DNA of 64,000 nt from Pseudofabraea citricarpa (Eukaryota; Ascomycota; Leotiomycetes; Helotiales; Dermateaceae). The DNA lies in contig JAPWGK010000030.1 in the NCBI GenBank assembly GCA_029641185.1, positions 248,001-312,000 on the forward strand. The letters are read 5' to 3'. The notes beneath the pieces are model-generated. The model was not told the DNA's origin. It did not search any database and worked only from the letters and a program-made list of their open reading frames with translations. This document shows positions 35,007 through 46,755 of this stretch, piece by piece. The translations under genes and the position numbers were made by a program. Each line of letters starts with the position of its first letter. Position 1 is the first letter of the stretch.

Positions 35007-35879
35007 GGTCTTCCTGCAGTGGGAGTGATCTTTTTAACACAGAACTGTTCTTGCTTGGTAAGCAATCTAAGAGGTCGCAAAAGCTTAAGTCTAAGTATGT
35101 ATGTTCTTGGAATTGGGGATTTTTGTTGCTTATATGTATTTATCAAACGTGGAAAGCAAGGGACACCTCCTTCGCGCGGTTATCCTTGCTAGGGCATTTC
35201 TAGACTTTGATATTACATTTAGAACACTGATTATAGAATAGTACATCAGCAAATGGATGACGTGCCACCCTGCATGTAATAAATTCACTCGTCCATTGTT
35301 ATAAGGGTATCATTTCAGGTATATTTTACTTGAATATCTATGAATTATTAATTGATAAGCATGAAAGAACACTAAAATGTATAAATTACGAATCAATTCG
35401 AGCTTTATAATTTAGAATAAGAATAAAACTAGTAAAGTTGTATAAATGATCATAACCATTTAAAAATATATAAATATAAAAAAGTTAAGAGTCACAAAAC
35501 TTTGAGAAACTGGCTAACAATTTCTTCTATAGCGTATCACGCTGCTTTAAAGCAGCTTAAATCCGAGCAATCCTTTCCTTTATTACATAAATATGGAAGT
35601 TGTATCTTAGAAGGTGGCTTTAAGTTAGTGATTTAGAGCGAAGAGGTAGTTGCGCACTGAGTTTATATTAGATAATTCCTCGGCTGCGGTGTAAGTTGAA
35701 CGACGAATCGTTTCAACATAAAGCCTTGCAGATCGCCTAAGCCGGTTTCAAATGTCGACTCTCATGTGAGCCTTCTGACTCATAACAGCTAGCGGCATGG
35801 AAAAGTTATATAAGACAGCTTCTTCCCTTCACGCTTTCTTAAGTTCTTGCTCATTCAACGCCGCATCCTACCCTTTACT
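35007..35879. other. AT-rich intergenic block
   Basis: From about 35190 to 35640 the sequence is markedly AT-rich, with many TATAAAT/ATTAAT words and a GCTGCTTTAAAGCAGC palindrome near 35551-35566. This could be decayed repeat DNA, possibly RIP-affected. Next to the O-methyltransferase gene a TATATAAG box lies at about 35807-35814, 66-73 bp upstream of its ATG. Confidence 0.45.
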
Positions 35880-36610
35880 ATGGCTGCATCACTCCCCAAC
35901 CCCGTCATTGCCCAACCACATGTTCATGAACTTCTCAATCGGCTCCATACCCGATCGGTAGAGCAGGAATTGCACCATCAAGGCGTCTATACTATTGGAG
36001 ATACCGCGGCATTCGATGATGTAATGCGCGACCAGTTTGTGGCACTGGATCAAGAAAAATGCCAATTCGTGTACCAGGTTGCACGAATGATTGGTGCCAA
36101 AAATGTGGTTGAGGCAGGCACAAGCTTTGGAGTCAGTACCATTTATTTGGCTCTGGCTGTTGGACAGAACAGTTCACGAGATGGAAAAGTCTTCGGGACA
36201 GAAAAGGAGACTGAAAAGGCCAAAGCTGCACGTGAGCACTGGAAGGAAGCAGGGCAGGAAGTCGAGCCATACATAGAATTGAGGGAAGGAGATTTGTTGG
36301 AGACTCTGAGCAAAGATCTGCCAAGCATTGATTTGTTGCTCCTCGATAGTAAGTCTATTATGCTTAGTCGAAGCCAGATTTTGGTACTAACATTCTTAAA
36401 GTATGGGCGCCTCTCGCTCTGCCGACTCTGAAAGTTGTGCAATCCAAGCTAAGACCTGGGGCTGTGGTCATTGTCGATAACACAATTTCTGCGAAGGACC
36501 GATACAAGGATCTCTTGGAGTATCTCAGAGCTCCCGGCAGTGGATTTTCCAACTTGACAGTGCCGTACAGCAATGGCCTTGAGATTAGTGTGTACCACCC
36601 AGAGCACTGA
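35880..36610 (+). CDS. SAM-dependent O-methyltransferase
   Basis: Two exons (35880-36348, 36402-36610; 53-bp intron) give 225 residues. The SAM-binding motif EAGTSFGVS is at about residues 78-86 after a helical N-terminus, and an acidic LLLLDIW strand (joined across the intron) and VIVDN follow. This matches the small catechol-O-methyltransferase/CcoAOMT-like class (methyltransf_3/24). Length and motif order are complete. A TATA box sits about 70 bp upstream. The acceptor substrate is unknown. Confidence 0.85.
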
Positions 36611-38007
36611 TTAGTCACAAATATACACTTTGCTATTAACATTATCAATGAATATCGTAAATGGGATCTATTGAATTATGACACACTCCAATTCTCTGAT
36701 TTATACAACTCTCTAATTTGTAGCCCTTGGTTTACTATCAGCTTCCCAAGTTCCATGTAGTGATCAGTCACAAGGCTATTATAAAGTAGCTTCGGACGGG
36801 CTACTATCTTCTTCCGCCCACCTACTGGATATACTTAAACATCAGAAATATACATTATAAACGATATTTGATTATGCATAGCACTCTGTGGTTTTCCGAC
36901 TTCTCCGGCTCTCCAGTTCTGATTGGAAGTACATCTCACAAGCCCCATTTATGCTCAGATGGCAAGAGTTCGCGAACTCCTGCATGTGTCTCATAAATCC
37001 TACTGGTCTATCAATCCTACAGAATTTTTGGTTCAAGATAAAGATCTCTGTTCTCCTGCATTTGTCCTTGCCGGATTCTATGCCGAGTGCTTACATGTGT
37101 CACTAGTCAGGCCATGAATTACAGATATCTCCGAGGACTCAGATGAACCACCCAGACCCTTTACGCTACTACGCCTTCTTGTATTCGTGTTGTTCATTTA
37201 CTGGGGTTGCCTTGCTATCCGATAATCAGATTCGCTGAAAATCCCTCCGCAAAGCATAGTGATGAGTCACTCTTTCCTGCATATCATCTTTTAATACTTC
37301 TTTAACTGTTGCGCAGCCCTCCGATACGTTCAATTGGCTACCTACCGGCATTAAAATTACTTCCATAGTTAGAAACTCTTCCATTAGGAGTCGTTAAAAT
37401 CGTCCGATAACGGACAGTGGAAAGAAGCCCGGAAGTTAACTCTCACTGATACCAATTAAGCTCGTGGTTGATACTTCTTTTTGCTTGACCTATGAAAATG
37501 CCTAAAAGGGTCTCGTAAACTAACTACCTTGCTCTAATAGGCCTCTGGACCCAATTTTGCCTGTTGTCGACGATACGTTAATTATTACTTTTGATGTGAC
37601 TCAGTCAATCGATGCACTCGCTTAATGTTAACGAACATGTTCTTGTGACTGCAAGTGGCTGAATAACATGCAAATTTAAGAACAGCAATTTTGTTAATGC
37701 TGTTATGAAGGTTCCAACTTCAACAAGAGAGCTCAATCAAGAGAGCAATTTAGAGGCCAAAATTTATTTAGCTTGAGTTATGTAGAAATCATGTAATAAT
37801 AGGAATTCATCAGGCAGAATTCAAAGTTCATCGTACTTTTTGTTCCAGAGAGAAAACGGTTCTGAGGAAGCATCCAATTTGAACAAATTTTAATTCCAAA
37901 CTATTTGAAGCAAAGGCAATTTAATCTACAAATTCCCATCCAACCAGATCCAGATACAGATCAAACAGTACATGAAATCGGAACCACTGCAGTCTCTTCC
38001 ATGTTAT
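36611..38007. other. Intergenic, AT-rich, nothing recognisable
   Basis: About 1.4 kb with no supported gene or RNA; the base composition is AT-rich. Confidence 0.4.
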
Positions 38008-40397
38008 CTAATGCCCAACCCCAATTGACAGAGTCCCATTAAGATCTCTGAAATCACCACGAAGGCTTTCAATACCCTCACTTCTGACTTCCTCGACAAG
38101 ATCCCTAATCTTTGGTGCAATAACCTTCGCACTAAAGCCAAAGAAATCATACGCACCCTTGCTAGGAAGTGACTTTCCAAACGAAGCCATAGAGAATCCA
38201 GCATCGGCATATCGTTCCCATCCATTTACCGCATAGGCTTCAATCACCACAACGGGCTTGCGGCTCTTATATCGCAAGATGGACTCTTTGTATGCCTTGG
38301 TTTGCTGTTCGAAGAGCCGCTGGCAGGGGAAACTGACAATACGTGCTTTGATGTTGAATTCCTTCTCGAGCTTCTCCTTCGTCTCGACCACGAATACCAT
38401 TTCCGATCCCACTCCAATGAGTGTCACATCAGCTTCTTCTTCTTCTTCTTCTTCTATAAACACATATGCTCCTTTCTGTACACCATCGCGGGATGACTGC
38501 TCAGGGTACTGTGGCAATGCTTGTCTAGACAGGGAGATTATGGTAGGCGTAGAAGTAGCTTTTATGGCAGCGATAAAAGCCCCAGCTACTTCTTCTGAGC
38601 TACAAGGTCGGATGTATAGAATATTTGGCATGGCACGGTATAAAGCTGGGAGAGCGATCGGTTGATGAGTTGGGCCATCCTCCCCGGTACCGATGCTATC
38701 ATGTGTAGCTATATGGATCTGCTGGAGACCTTGTAGCGCACCCATGCGAATAGAAGGCGCGGCATAGATATAGAACATGAAAAAGGTTGAGGTGATTGGT
38801 AAGAAGGTTCCCCGGTTGAAAGCGACAAGTCCGTTAGAAATTCCGGCCATGGCATGCTCACGGATACCGTAGTGGATGTATCGACCCGAATAGTCTCCAT
38901 TCAGGTTACAAGCAGTACGGAGCTCGGGCTATTGGAAAGATTGAGGTTAGCATAACAACAAGACCAAAGCTTTGTTTGTGGTGGGTTCTTACATGTTGAA
39001 AATCTACTTTATCTTTCCAATCCATGAACACAGAAGGTGTCAAGTCAGCCGTACCGACGAGGAAGTTTTTGAGGTTGGATGCCAGCTTGTTGCAAACAAT
39101 TCCTGCGGATTTTCGCGATGCAGTTGGAGCAGTTGGAAGATCTTCCTTCGATGGAACGAACTTAGTCCAGTCACCAACCATTTTCCCTGCGGTTCTCAAC
39201 TTAAACTCAGCTGCAAGCTCTGGATGTTCTTGCTTATACTTCCCAACCAGGGAGTTCCACTGTGCTTCGTATTCTTCTCCTCGTGTTGCAACCTCACGGA
39301 AGAAGTCGTAAACGGTATCTGGTATCATGAAGTGTTGCTCGGGGTCCATGCCAAAGTTTCTCTTGAGGTTCTTGATATCCTCTGCTCCCAATGCTGCGCC
39401 ATGAGCCTTAGCATTACCAGCTACTCCACTGCCAATTCCAATGACGGTTCTAATGTTGATGAACGTAGGGAGGTCGCTAGTGCGAGCGGCAATGAGAGCT
39501 TGTACGATACCACTGACATTAGAGTCGCCGTCGTAAATATCCATCACATTCCATCCGCAAGCCCTCATTTTAGCGTTGATGTCTTCAGAACAGGCGACGT
39601 CAACTGTCCCGTCACAAGTGATCTGATTATTATCGTAGATGATTGCCATATTGTTGAGTTTCCAGTGTCCGGCTAACGAGACAGCCTCGAGCCCAACACC
39701 TTCCTGGAGGCAGGCGTCTCCGATCATGCACCATGTCATGTTATCCACTACATTGTACCCGGGCTTGTTGTACGTAGCGGCTAGGTGTTTTGTGGCCATA
39801 GCAAGACCAACGGCATTTGCAACTCCCTGGCCAAGAGGGCCAGTTGTCACTTCAATCCCTTCATTTTCGATTTCCGGGTGTCCTGGGCACAAGGAATCTG
39901 TCTTCTCCGAATGATATGATTTTAGCTGGTCTGTTGTCATACTTTTAACCCCGACCAGGTGCATGAAGAGATATTGCCACAAGCATGCATGACCTGAAGA
40001 TCAATTAATAAAACGTTATAACAAGTATTCACAGTGAACTATACCATTAGATAGTACGAACCGATCGCGATTAAAATAAGAAGCATTTCGAGGCGAGAAT
40101 TTCATAACATATTTGTACAAGGCAACACCAATTGCAGCCATACCCATCGCGGATCTATACAAGAAAATTAGTTCCTTCAATATAAGAATTATTGTAAACT
40201 TACCCAGGATGACCGCCCTTAAATTGTTCACAAAGATCTGCAATATATGCTCGGAAAACCTTCAAAACAAGATCATGGTCTTTTGCACCTTCAAGCTCTA
40301 ATGAACCAATTGCTTTTGTGCCGTTAATGTTGGCTGCTAAAGTCTTGACTGGTAACGTAGAAATGACATCATCGTATGTGTCGAGAATTGGAGCCAT
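38008..40397 (-). CDS. Dihydroxyacetone-synthase-like transketolase
   Basis: Four exons (40397-40204, 40154-40045, 39993-38993, 38928-38008) with introns of 49, 51 and 64 bp give 741 residues. The thiamine-diphosphate/Mg motif GDACLQEG begins near residue 193, followed by HWKLNNMAIIYDNNQ. The pyrimidine-binding domain keeps YIHYGIREHAM, and the C-terminal transketolase domain is complete. The overall match is closer to fungal dihydroxyacetone synthases than to the pentose-phosphate transketolase: NGHACLWQYL, SYHSEKTD and GDACLQEG. It transfers a two-carbon ketol unit; DHAS enzymes use xylulose 5-phosphate and formaldehyde. The C-terminus (SIGVGH) is not a peroxisomal PTS1. A seven-Glu run comes from a CTT microsatellite. 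Two CTCG-N3-CGAG sites lie upstream. Confidence 0.88.
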
Positions 40398-40578
40398 GGC
40401 TTTCTGTGATAATGAAATATTTTGAAGTTGATGGAGCCTGATCTTTGATTTGGTTGAGAAAGAAAGATGTTGATGCTGATGGACTTATCGGTACAGCGTC
40501 ACTGTGAAGAGTTCTTGCTATATATTAGAAGCACTTCGTGGAGGAATATGTAAATTCAATCATAGTCAATGTTCATTA

Positions 40579-40589
40579 CTCGGGACGAG
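40579..40589. promoter_or_regulatory. CTCG-N3-CGAG site 1
   Basis: CTCGGGACGAG, perfect outer dyad, 182 bp upstream of the transketolase-like ATG. It belongs to the set shared by the promoters of this cluster. Confidence 0.65.
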
Positions 40590-40688
40590 GAATGAGGCCC
40601 ATGTGCCCCCGGATTCTGGGTCATCCACATAATCTAAAAGCGGGGATCTCAAATCCTGTGGTAGTGGAGATCTCTGAAAAAGCATCCT

Positions 40689-40699
40689 CTCGTCACGAG
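40689..40699. promoter_or_regulatory. CTCG-N3-CGAG site 2
   Basis: CTCGTCACGAG, perfect outer dyad, 292 bp upstream of the transketolase-like ATG and 110 bp from site 1. Confidence 0.65.
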
Positions 40700-41190
40700 G
40701 CTGCCTCAGTGTATTCTACTTTTCGTGTAATTATCTTTGCATGTTTTCAATCCTCGGTCCCAAGGCATGTGTCTGGACATCGGAAAAGGGGGCTAGTCTG
40801 ATCGGAAACCTAAGCGACACTATCTATTCTTGGCTACGCCACTGCATAAGCGGAGCTCGCGAAGTGTTCTGATTGACTGAGGAACTCGCAAAGGGCTACT
40901 ATTGGTCATCTTCTATCACTTACGAATATTCTTGTCCCTCAGCTCACCTCTGATGTTTAATCAAGGAATGAGAATTTTAGATTGTTGTATCCGTGAGTAT
41001 GAAAAAACACCTGGGTATGTCATGAGCAAAAAGTGAGTAGTAAAAACTTATTTTAAAACCGCCAGCCTTGCTCACATCTCCAGCATACTAGAAGATATCA
41101 AGATTATAAGTTTTCAAGTAACAAATGGTTCTTGTTCTGCTACATATTGTGAACATTACTGCCGAATTCCAATGATCCTTTAATTCATAA

Positions 41191-42158
41191 CTAAGCCCTT
41201 CCACTGCTACCAACAATATCCATCCACTTTTCAACCTCTTTCTGCAATACCTCAATTCCACCGTCTATCAATTGTGTTAATGGTTTGTCTACATTCGCAC
41301 TGAGATGAACATTCCAGACCTCAAGAATTAACTTGTTCACATTTAGCTTGGTGGCCCCGGCCCCAATACACTGCTTCATCAGTTCAGGTGTAAAATCGTT
41401 GGTTCCATGTAAAGCGATCTCAACTCGGCCACTGATCTGCTTCCGAATATTTTGGAGCCTTTCTAAATCAAGTTGTGGTCCCTGTGGACCATAATCTCCA
41501 TGGATATTTCCGATGCTCGGAGCAAGAATATCTATCTCAGCAGCAATGAAATTCTCAACGTCTGATACAGAAGTGAGGAGACCTAATCATTGCTACCGTA
41601 AGAAAAGTGGCTTGTGAGATATTAAGATGATGAACTGAAGTATAATCATACCTTCGAGATCTGTAGTATCCGCAATTCCATCTTCTCCCCCTTCTATACG
41701 TCCACTCTCTGCTTCGACAGCTTTTCCATTTTCGTGACACAACGCTCCTAAAATCTTGGTCTTTGCAAGGTTTTCTTCTTCCTCGTAATGACTCATATCA
41801 ACCATGATTGAATCAACCGGAAGAGTTGTAGCAATGTGCTTGATTTGTTCTACATCTTGTGCATGGTCGACATGTAGTGATACTGGTACAGTGGCTGAAT
41901 CTGCGGCAGCACGGGCTGCATACACCAGAGAAGGAAGCTGCTTCAGCGTTGAAGGGAAGAACAAGATGATTAGAGGAGATCTGCGTGATTCTGCGGCCTG
42001 TATATAGGCTGTGATGTGTTCGACATTGTACCTATTATTTGCTTAAGAAGTAGTTCTTGGAGGAAGTCAAGGAGGACCAACACTATAGCTGCTAATACAC
42101 CATAAGAACTTTTGCTAGCAGCTTTGAGAATACCAACGGTTTGATTCTGCTTAGACAT
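41191..42158 (-). CDS. Class II ketose-bisphosphate aldolase
   Basis: Three exons (42158-42082, 42031-41652, 41582-41191) with 50- and 69-bp introns give 282 residues, the normal length. The family landmarks are in order: the N-terminal GVLAAI-YNVEHI, the metal-binding HVDHAQD, DMSHYEEEENL, the EAESGRIEGGEDG loop, the second metal histidine in NIHGDYGP, and the third in ALHGTND. Class II aldolases use Zn to cleave or form a C-C bond between DHAP and an aldehyde. The variant ALHGTND (usually LHGGSG) argues for a non-FBA substrate such as a tagatose- or other ketose-phosphate. The first donor (GTTGGT) is unusual but is the only one that keeps the frame. Its neighbours are the transketolase-like gene and the cluster regulator. 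Confidence 0.85.
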
Positions 42159-42481
42159 GATTGTAGCTCTAAGGAATATGTCGAAATTGGAGTCAATAAG
42201 TGAGTATATTCAAATACCAAAAAACAAAGAAAAAAAGACAACGGAAGCTAAGTTTGAGGGTAAGAAATAAATTAAAAGTAAACTAATTCAACCTAGATTC
42301 CTACCTGATCATCGACATGTTAATCTAGGATCATCTAGATTTGGAATGCCGCTTGTGCCGCCAAGCGACACTACCCCACAAGCTCGTTTGCAAGCTTCTT
42401 CAGACCCCGCACTCTCTGTGCATATATCTTGTTACTCGTTCCGCCTCGATGCGAGAAAGAATTTGCAGCGATGGCAGAGAG
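42159..42481. other. Divergent promoter: aldolase / Zn2Cys6 regulator
   Basis: A 323-bp gap between two divergent starts. It is A-rich near the aldolase side and carries one perfect CTCG-N3-CGAG palindrome at 42445-42455. One palindrome here could serve both genes. Confidence 0.5.
42445..42455. promoter_or_regulatory. CTCG-N3-CGAG site 3
   Basis: CTCGATGCGAG, perfect outer dyad, 287 bp upstream of the aldolase ATG and 27 bp upstream of the preferred regulator ATG. The alternative regulator ATG at 42449 would fall inside it, which favours the start at 42482. Confidence 0.65.
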
Positions 42482-44519
42482 ATGGAGCCTTTTGCATCGG
42501 AGAACCCCGGATCCCAGGCCCGTCGCAAGTCCCGACCAAGTAGAGCACGTGGATTGCGAACATCTACAGGATGGTTAGCCGACCCAGCTTGTTCATTTTG
42601 TCATGAATCACAATTAACTAATGAATTTTAGTCTTACTTGTCGGCGAAGGCGTGTTAAGTGTGACGAGCAAAAGCCCCGTTGCGGGCAATGTCTGAAATC
42701 CCCACAGCGCCGAAGTTGTGCCTATGAAGAATCTCAAGCCAAAGGCCCTGACAAGACATTATGTGAAGATGACGAAGAACTAGAATCACAAGCACTGCCA
42801 AAAACTCCCAATTCCGAATCTCGGCTCAATGTCGCACAAGAAAATATTCCTGGAAGCAATCAGCCATTAAATCAGAATGCTCAACCTCCGGCTACAGAGG
42901 GCGACGAAAATTACCAACCAGTACAGACAGGCTCAACTGAATACTCCCCTCAATTCAATCATATTGGCGAAGGCCACAGTGCATTCAGCGAAAACAACCA
43001 GAGCAACGAGAATGAAGCTGCTTTCAGACTCAACTTTTCGTCCCTTGCCCAGACGTCGGTCTTTTCACCAGGAGCCGCTCCATTTGATTGGTATGAACTA
43101 CTGGCACAAGATGCACTTAGCAATATTGAAAAGTACTCATTTTTATCTCATGAATCGCGCTGGGAGTTCAACCCTTCTACACTGCTCCAACGACCAAACA
43201 GTCACTTTCGCTCATTGTCTACCAATACTCGGGACTCAAATTTTGGAGGGGCAAGTTCCACAGCTGAAAACAGCATAGATGAAGACAGTACCAATTACGT
43301 AGAGTATACGATCGAGCCATGGAATACCACCGAACGTATTTCATTAAATGACGGAGAAGCATCTCTTTTCCAATACTTCATCGCGATCATTGGTCCGCTT
43401 CTGGACCTTTTTGATCCTGGGGATCACTTCTCTAATCATGTACCTCACTTGGCTATGCACAATATGGGCCTAATGAAGTCTATGCTCGCGGTATCTGCCA
43501 TATACAGATCACTCCATAACGAAGATGCAGAAACAACTCATACTGTTGAGAATACAACCACGCAAGAACAGAAACCATCAGATCGACATTCAGCAACACA
43601 ATTTTACTACGACACTTTGACCTATCTATCTCAAGCTATGCAGCACCCAAGCTATGCGCAGAGTTCCGAAATTCTCGCCACAGCGATATTGATCAGTACA
43701 TATGAAATGTTTGACGGCTCCAATCGAGATTGGGAACGGCATTTAAAGGGGTCTTTCTGGATTTTAAGAACCCAGGACAACGATGGTGAATCTTTAGGTC
43801 TCCGGAATGCCGTGTGGTGGGCGTGGTTGCGACAAGACATCTGGGCAGCTTTTCGAGACAAACGCAGAACACTGACAATCTGGCAGCCGACAATACCTTT
43901 ACATGATTTGAAAGGAAGTGAATTAGCATGCCGCAGTCTCTATCTTTTGGCAAAGGCTGTTGAATATAGTTCCGATGAAGTAAAGCAGACCCAAGATCTT
44001 GTAAAGAGACTTGAGGAGGGCAATCTACTTCTATGTGCGCTTGATGAGTGGAAAGCGGTGCTCCCTGGCACATATTTCCAGTTGCCTATTGCAAATGACT
44101 CTAGCACACAATTTGAGCCAATTTGCATTCATCCTCCATCCTATGCTGCGGCAATTCAGACTTATTGTTTTGCAAGAATTGTCATCATTCTCAACATGCC
44201 ATCTACAGGAAGTATCAATGAGTATCATGATCGGCAGAAGATCCTGGATAATGCTATCAAAACCATATGTGGTTTAGCTCAATGTGTTAAGGCTCGTGAA
44301 CTACCACTCGCTTTTGTGAGCATACAGTGCTTATTTGCTGGTAAGCTGAATCATTTCTGTCACGGAATAGATGTCTAATCAATTATAGCGGGTCAATGTA
44401 TGAGAATTGCTAGTGAGCAAGTTGCGTTGCTTAAAATATTGGAAGATTGTGTTGCTATCTGCAAATGGCCACCAAAATCATTGATCGAAGAACTCAAAAC
44501 TGTTTGGCGGGGTACATAA
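42482..44519 (+). CDS. Zn2Cys6 transcription factor (cluster regulator candidate)
   Basis: Three exons (42482-42573, 42632-44340, 44389-44519) with 58- and 48-bp introns give 643 residues. The zinc cluster is split by intron 1: the first cysteine codon is formed across the junction (TG+T). The cysteines are at 31, 34, 41, 48, 51 and 60 (C-X2-C-X6-C-X6-C-X2-C-X8-C). The rest is a fungal-specific transcription-factor regulatory region with Q/N/S-rich linker (about 75-150). Exon 3 supplies a C-terminal tail (KWPPKSLIEELKTVW). Its position between the aldolase and transporter genes, and shared palindromes in the cluster's promoters, make it the likely local regulator, including of itself. Confidence 0.85.
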
Positions 44520-44599
44520 CATGCTACCCACCGACAGGTCTTGATCTTAATAGTGTTTGAGGACCTGTATATTACAAGAACCTTGGTATTGTTGTTCAA

Positions 44600-46117
44600 T
44601 CAAACCACCGTGCCTTGGAATATCCCTTTTCTCAAAAGAATGTGCATAGAAATATACACTGCCACTCCAAATCCCAGCAAACCTGATATCACACCAAACC
44701 CCTTCAGATATTTTGGTGCATCGTCGGATGGAAACAGATATGCTCCGTAGATTTGGGCAAGATTCCCCAGGGCATTTACCACGGCCAGTGCAATTGCCCG
44801 AACCTCGGGTTCCATGGAGCCGAACGTCGATGATGCAAAAGAAAGAGACAGCGCGTTGGATGCCCAGAGACCTGCAGCCATCAATACCAGCAAGATATAG
44901 CGTGCAGTGAAGTTATAGACGACACACACAGCGACCGATGTTATCATTGAGAATCCGAGCCAGCAGGCGATTACGATACCACGCCAATTGGGAATTCTGT
45001 CGCAAAAGTACCCAGTGATTGCTGTACAGATGAAAGCAAAGATATAAATGGGGACCGTCATGTATTGTGCTTGTACAACGGATTTGAAACCAAGACCGTT
45101 GACGAGCGTCGGATAGAAGTAGGAAAGAGTTGAAGATCCCACAATAACCTATTTTGCTTTCATGTTACCACTGTGAATTACCCGCAAATCTGGTGGTGAA
45201 CTTACCATATAACCGAGAACAAATCCCCAGGTTCTGCCATCTTTCAAAGCCATGAGAATCGACCTCCTCTTGCCTAATTTTGGAGAGTCTTCAGATCTGA
45301 CCGTAACACCCTGGTCTCGCAATCTGTATGTTGCAATATCCTTCTCCCTCAGTGTGAGCCTCTTTGAAGTAGCCGGGAAGTCCAAAAGAATAAACGATGA
45401 GATGAATGCCCATCCAATTGTGGCCACACCTTCCACGATAAATAACCATCGCCATCCTCGCAAGCCATGTGCACCCTCTAGACCACCAGTTATAGCACCT
45501 GCAAGCAAACCACCAAAGGCACCAGACAGGATAGCAGCAGAGATGAAAACTGCGAATCTCTTCGATTGTTCGTCTCTTTTGTACCACGATGAGATGATGA
45601 GCAAGATTCCAGGGGCAAAACCAGCTTCCATAATTCCGACAAAGACTCGAAGGATAATGAGGTGGTGATAGGACTTGACACATGCCATGACACATGTGAG
45701 AACACCCCAAACAGCCATTAGACATGGTAGATAGATGGAAGGTCGTGTGCGGACCAGTATCATATTGCTAGGAGCTTCGAATAGCACATATCCGACGAAG
45801 AATACTACCAAGATGATTGAGTATTGATCGCTCGTAAGGCTTAAATCATGGGCCATCCCCGCGATTTTGGCATTTCCGATACTAAAGAGAGGGTCAGTCA
45901 CAGTTCCGGGACTTCGCAATGCACTCGCCACGTACTTGGTTCTGTCCATGTAGGACAAGAGGTACATCAACCAAATAGTTGGCAGGAGAAAGAGGTCAAT
46001 CTTTCGGACGAGTTTCTTCTCTTCTTCCTCCGTCCAGGATATAGCATCTGGTAATGGAGTTGTATCCTCGAGTTCCATGCAGGAGGGGTCTTTATCGACG
46101 GGCGTGATTGTCGACAT
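44600..46117 (-). CDS. MFS transporter, anion:cation symporter (Dal5/Tna1-like)
   Basis: Three exons (46117-45936, 45881-45206, 45148-44600) with 54- and 57-bp introns give 468 residues. Intron 1 splits the signature DRTN-IGNAKIAGM; unspliced reading inserts 18 foreign residues there. About 12 membrane segments are visible, with the RVFVGIMEAGFAPG motif in TM5 and a loop before exon 3. Members of this family carry organic anions such as allantoate, nicotinate, pantothenate or sugar acids. Next to the SDR, aldolase and transketolase-like genes it is the probable uptake step. The stop lies 80 bp from that of the regulator (tail to tail). A TATATA lies about 100 bp upstream. Confidence 0.87.
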
Positions 46118-46387
46118 AATTACGCTGTTCTGAGAGGATGTAAAGTAATAAAAAGGTTGATAAGATAATGCGAGTGCTTATTCTGTGATGTGGGTTATTA
46201 GTATCTTCTTCTTCGAGGTTTATATATCACATCTCTCTCGTCGAGTCTTCGTTTACCTGTTCACCAGGTTTCACTCTGGGGTAAGCTAATAAATCTGGGG
46301 GTCTCCACTAAGCCTCAATTCAAGCTAAAGACAGCTCCCTATGAACGAGAACCGATCAAATTATCGGTATCTAGTCTCGAGCTCATC

Positions 46388-46398
46388 CTCGATACGAG
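46388..46398. promoter_or_regulatory. CTCG-N3-CGAG site 4
   Basis: CTCGATACGAG, perfect outer dyad, in the divergent transporter/SDR promoter. It is identical to site 5. Confidence 0.7.
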
Positions 46399-46494
46399 AC
46401 CACCCCGACTCTGGGGTTGAAATCTTCCCCGCGAAGTTCGGCTCTCGGGTGCACCCCGGATTTCTACTAATCCCCCATGCGGATCAGGTCATGC

Positions 46495-46505
46495 CTCGAT
46501 ACGAG
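46495..46505. promoter_or_regulatory. CTCG-N3-CGAG site 5
   Basis: CTCGATACGAG, identical to site 4 and 107 bp from it. A near copy (CTCGATGCGAA, one mismatch) follows at 46527-46537. Confidence 0.7.
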
Positions 46506-46755
46506 GACTCTCTGTCGCCTATCTTACTCGATGCGAATACCAAGATGCAGCTAACCTGCCATCCATCTTCTCCATGGGGAAAGTGATCGGTAGGGAAAGG
46601 AACGTTATTGCTGCACATGGGATTATTAACATGCTATATAAGTCGACGAGAAACAATCTTCCGATTTCAACATTACCCCTCAAACGAAAACCAAATCCAC
46701 TTGCCATTACTCTACCGCAGCAACTCCTCTAGAATTGAAGTACACAAATCACAAT

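Larger units (their letters stand above)
40398..41190. other. Intergenic: promoter of transketolase-like gene
   Basis: Upstream of the transketolase-like gene. It has a TATATA element about 120 bp from its ATG and two CTCG-N3-CGAG palindromes (40579-40589 and 40689-40699). The remainder is the 3' flank of the aldolase gene. Confidence 0.5.
46118..46755. other. Divergent promoter: MFS transporter / SDR
   Basis: The 638-bp gap holds two perfect CTCG-N3-CGAG palindromes and one near copy. TATA-like boxes are found on both sides: near 46218 for the transporter and TATATAAG near 46635 for the SDR. Confidence 0.55.
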
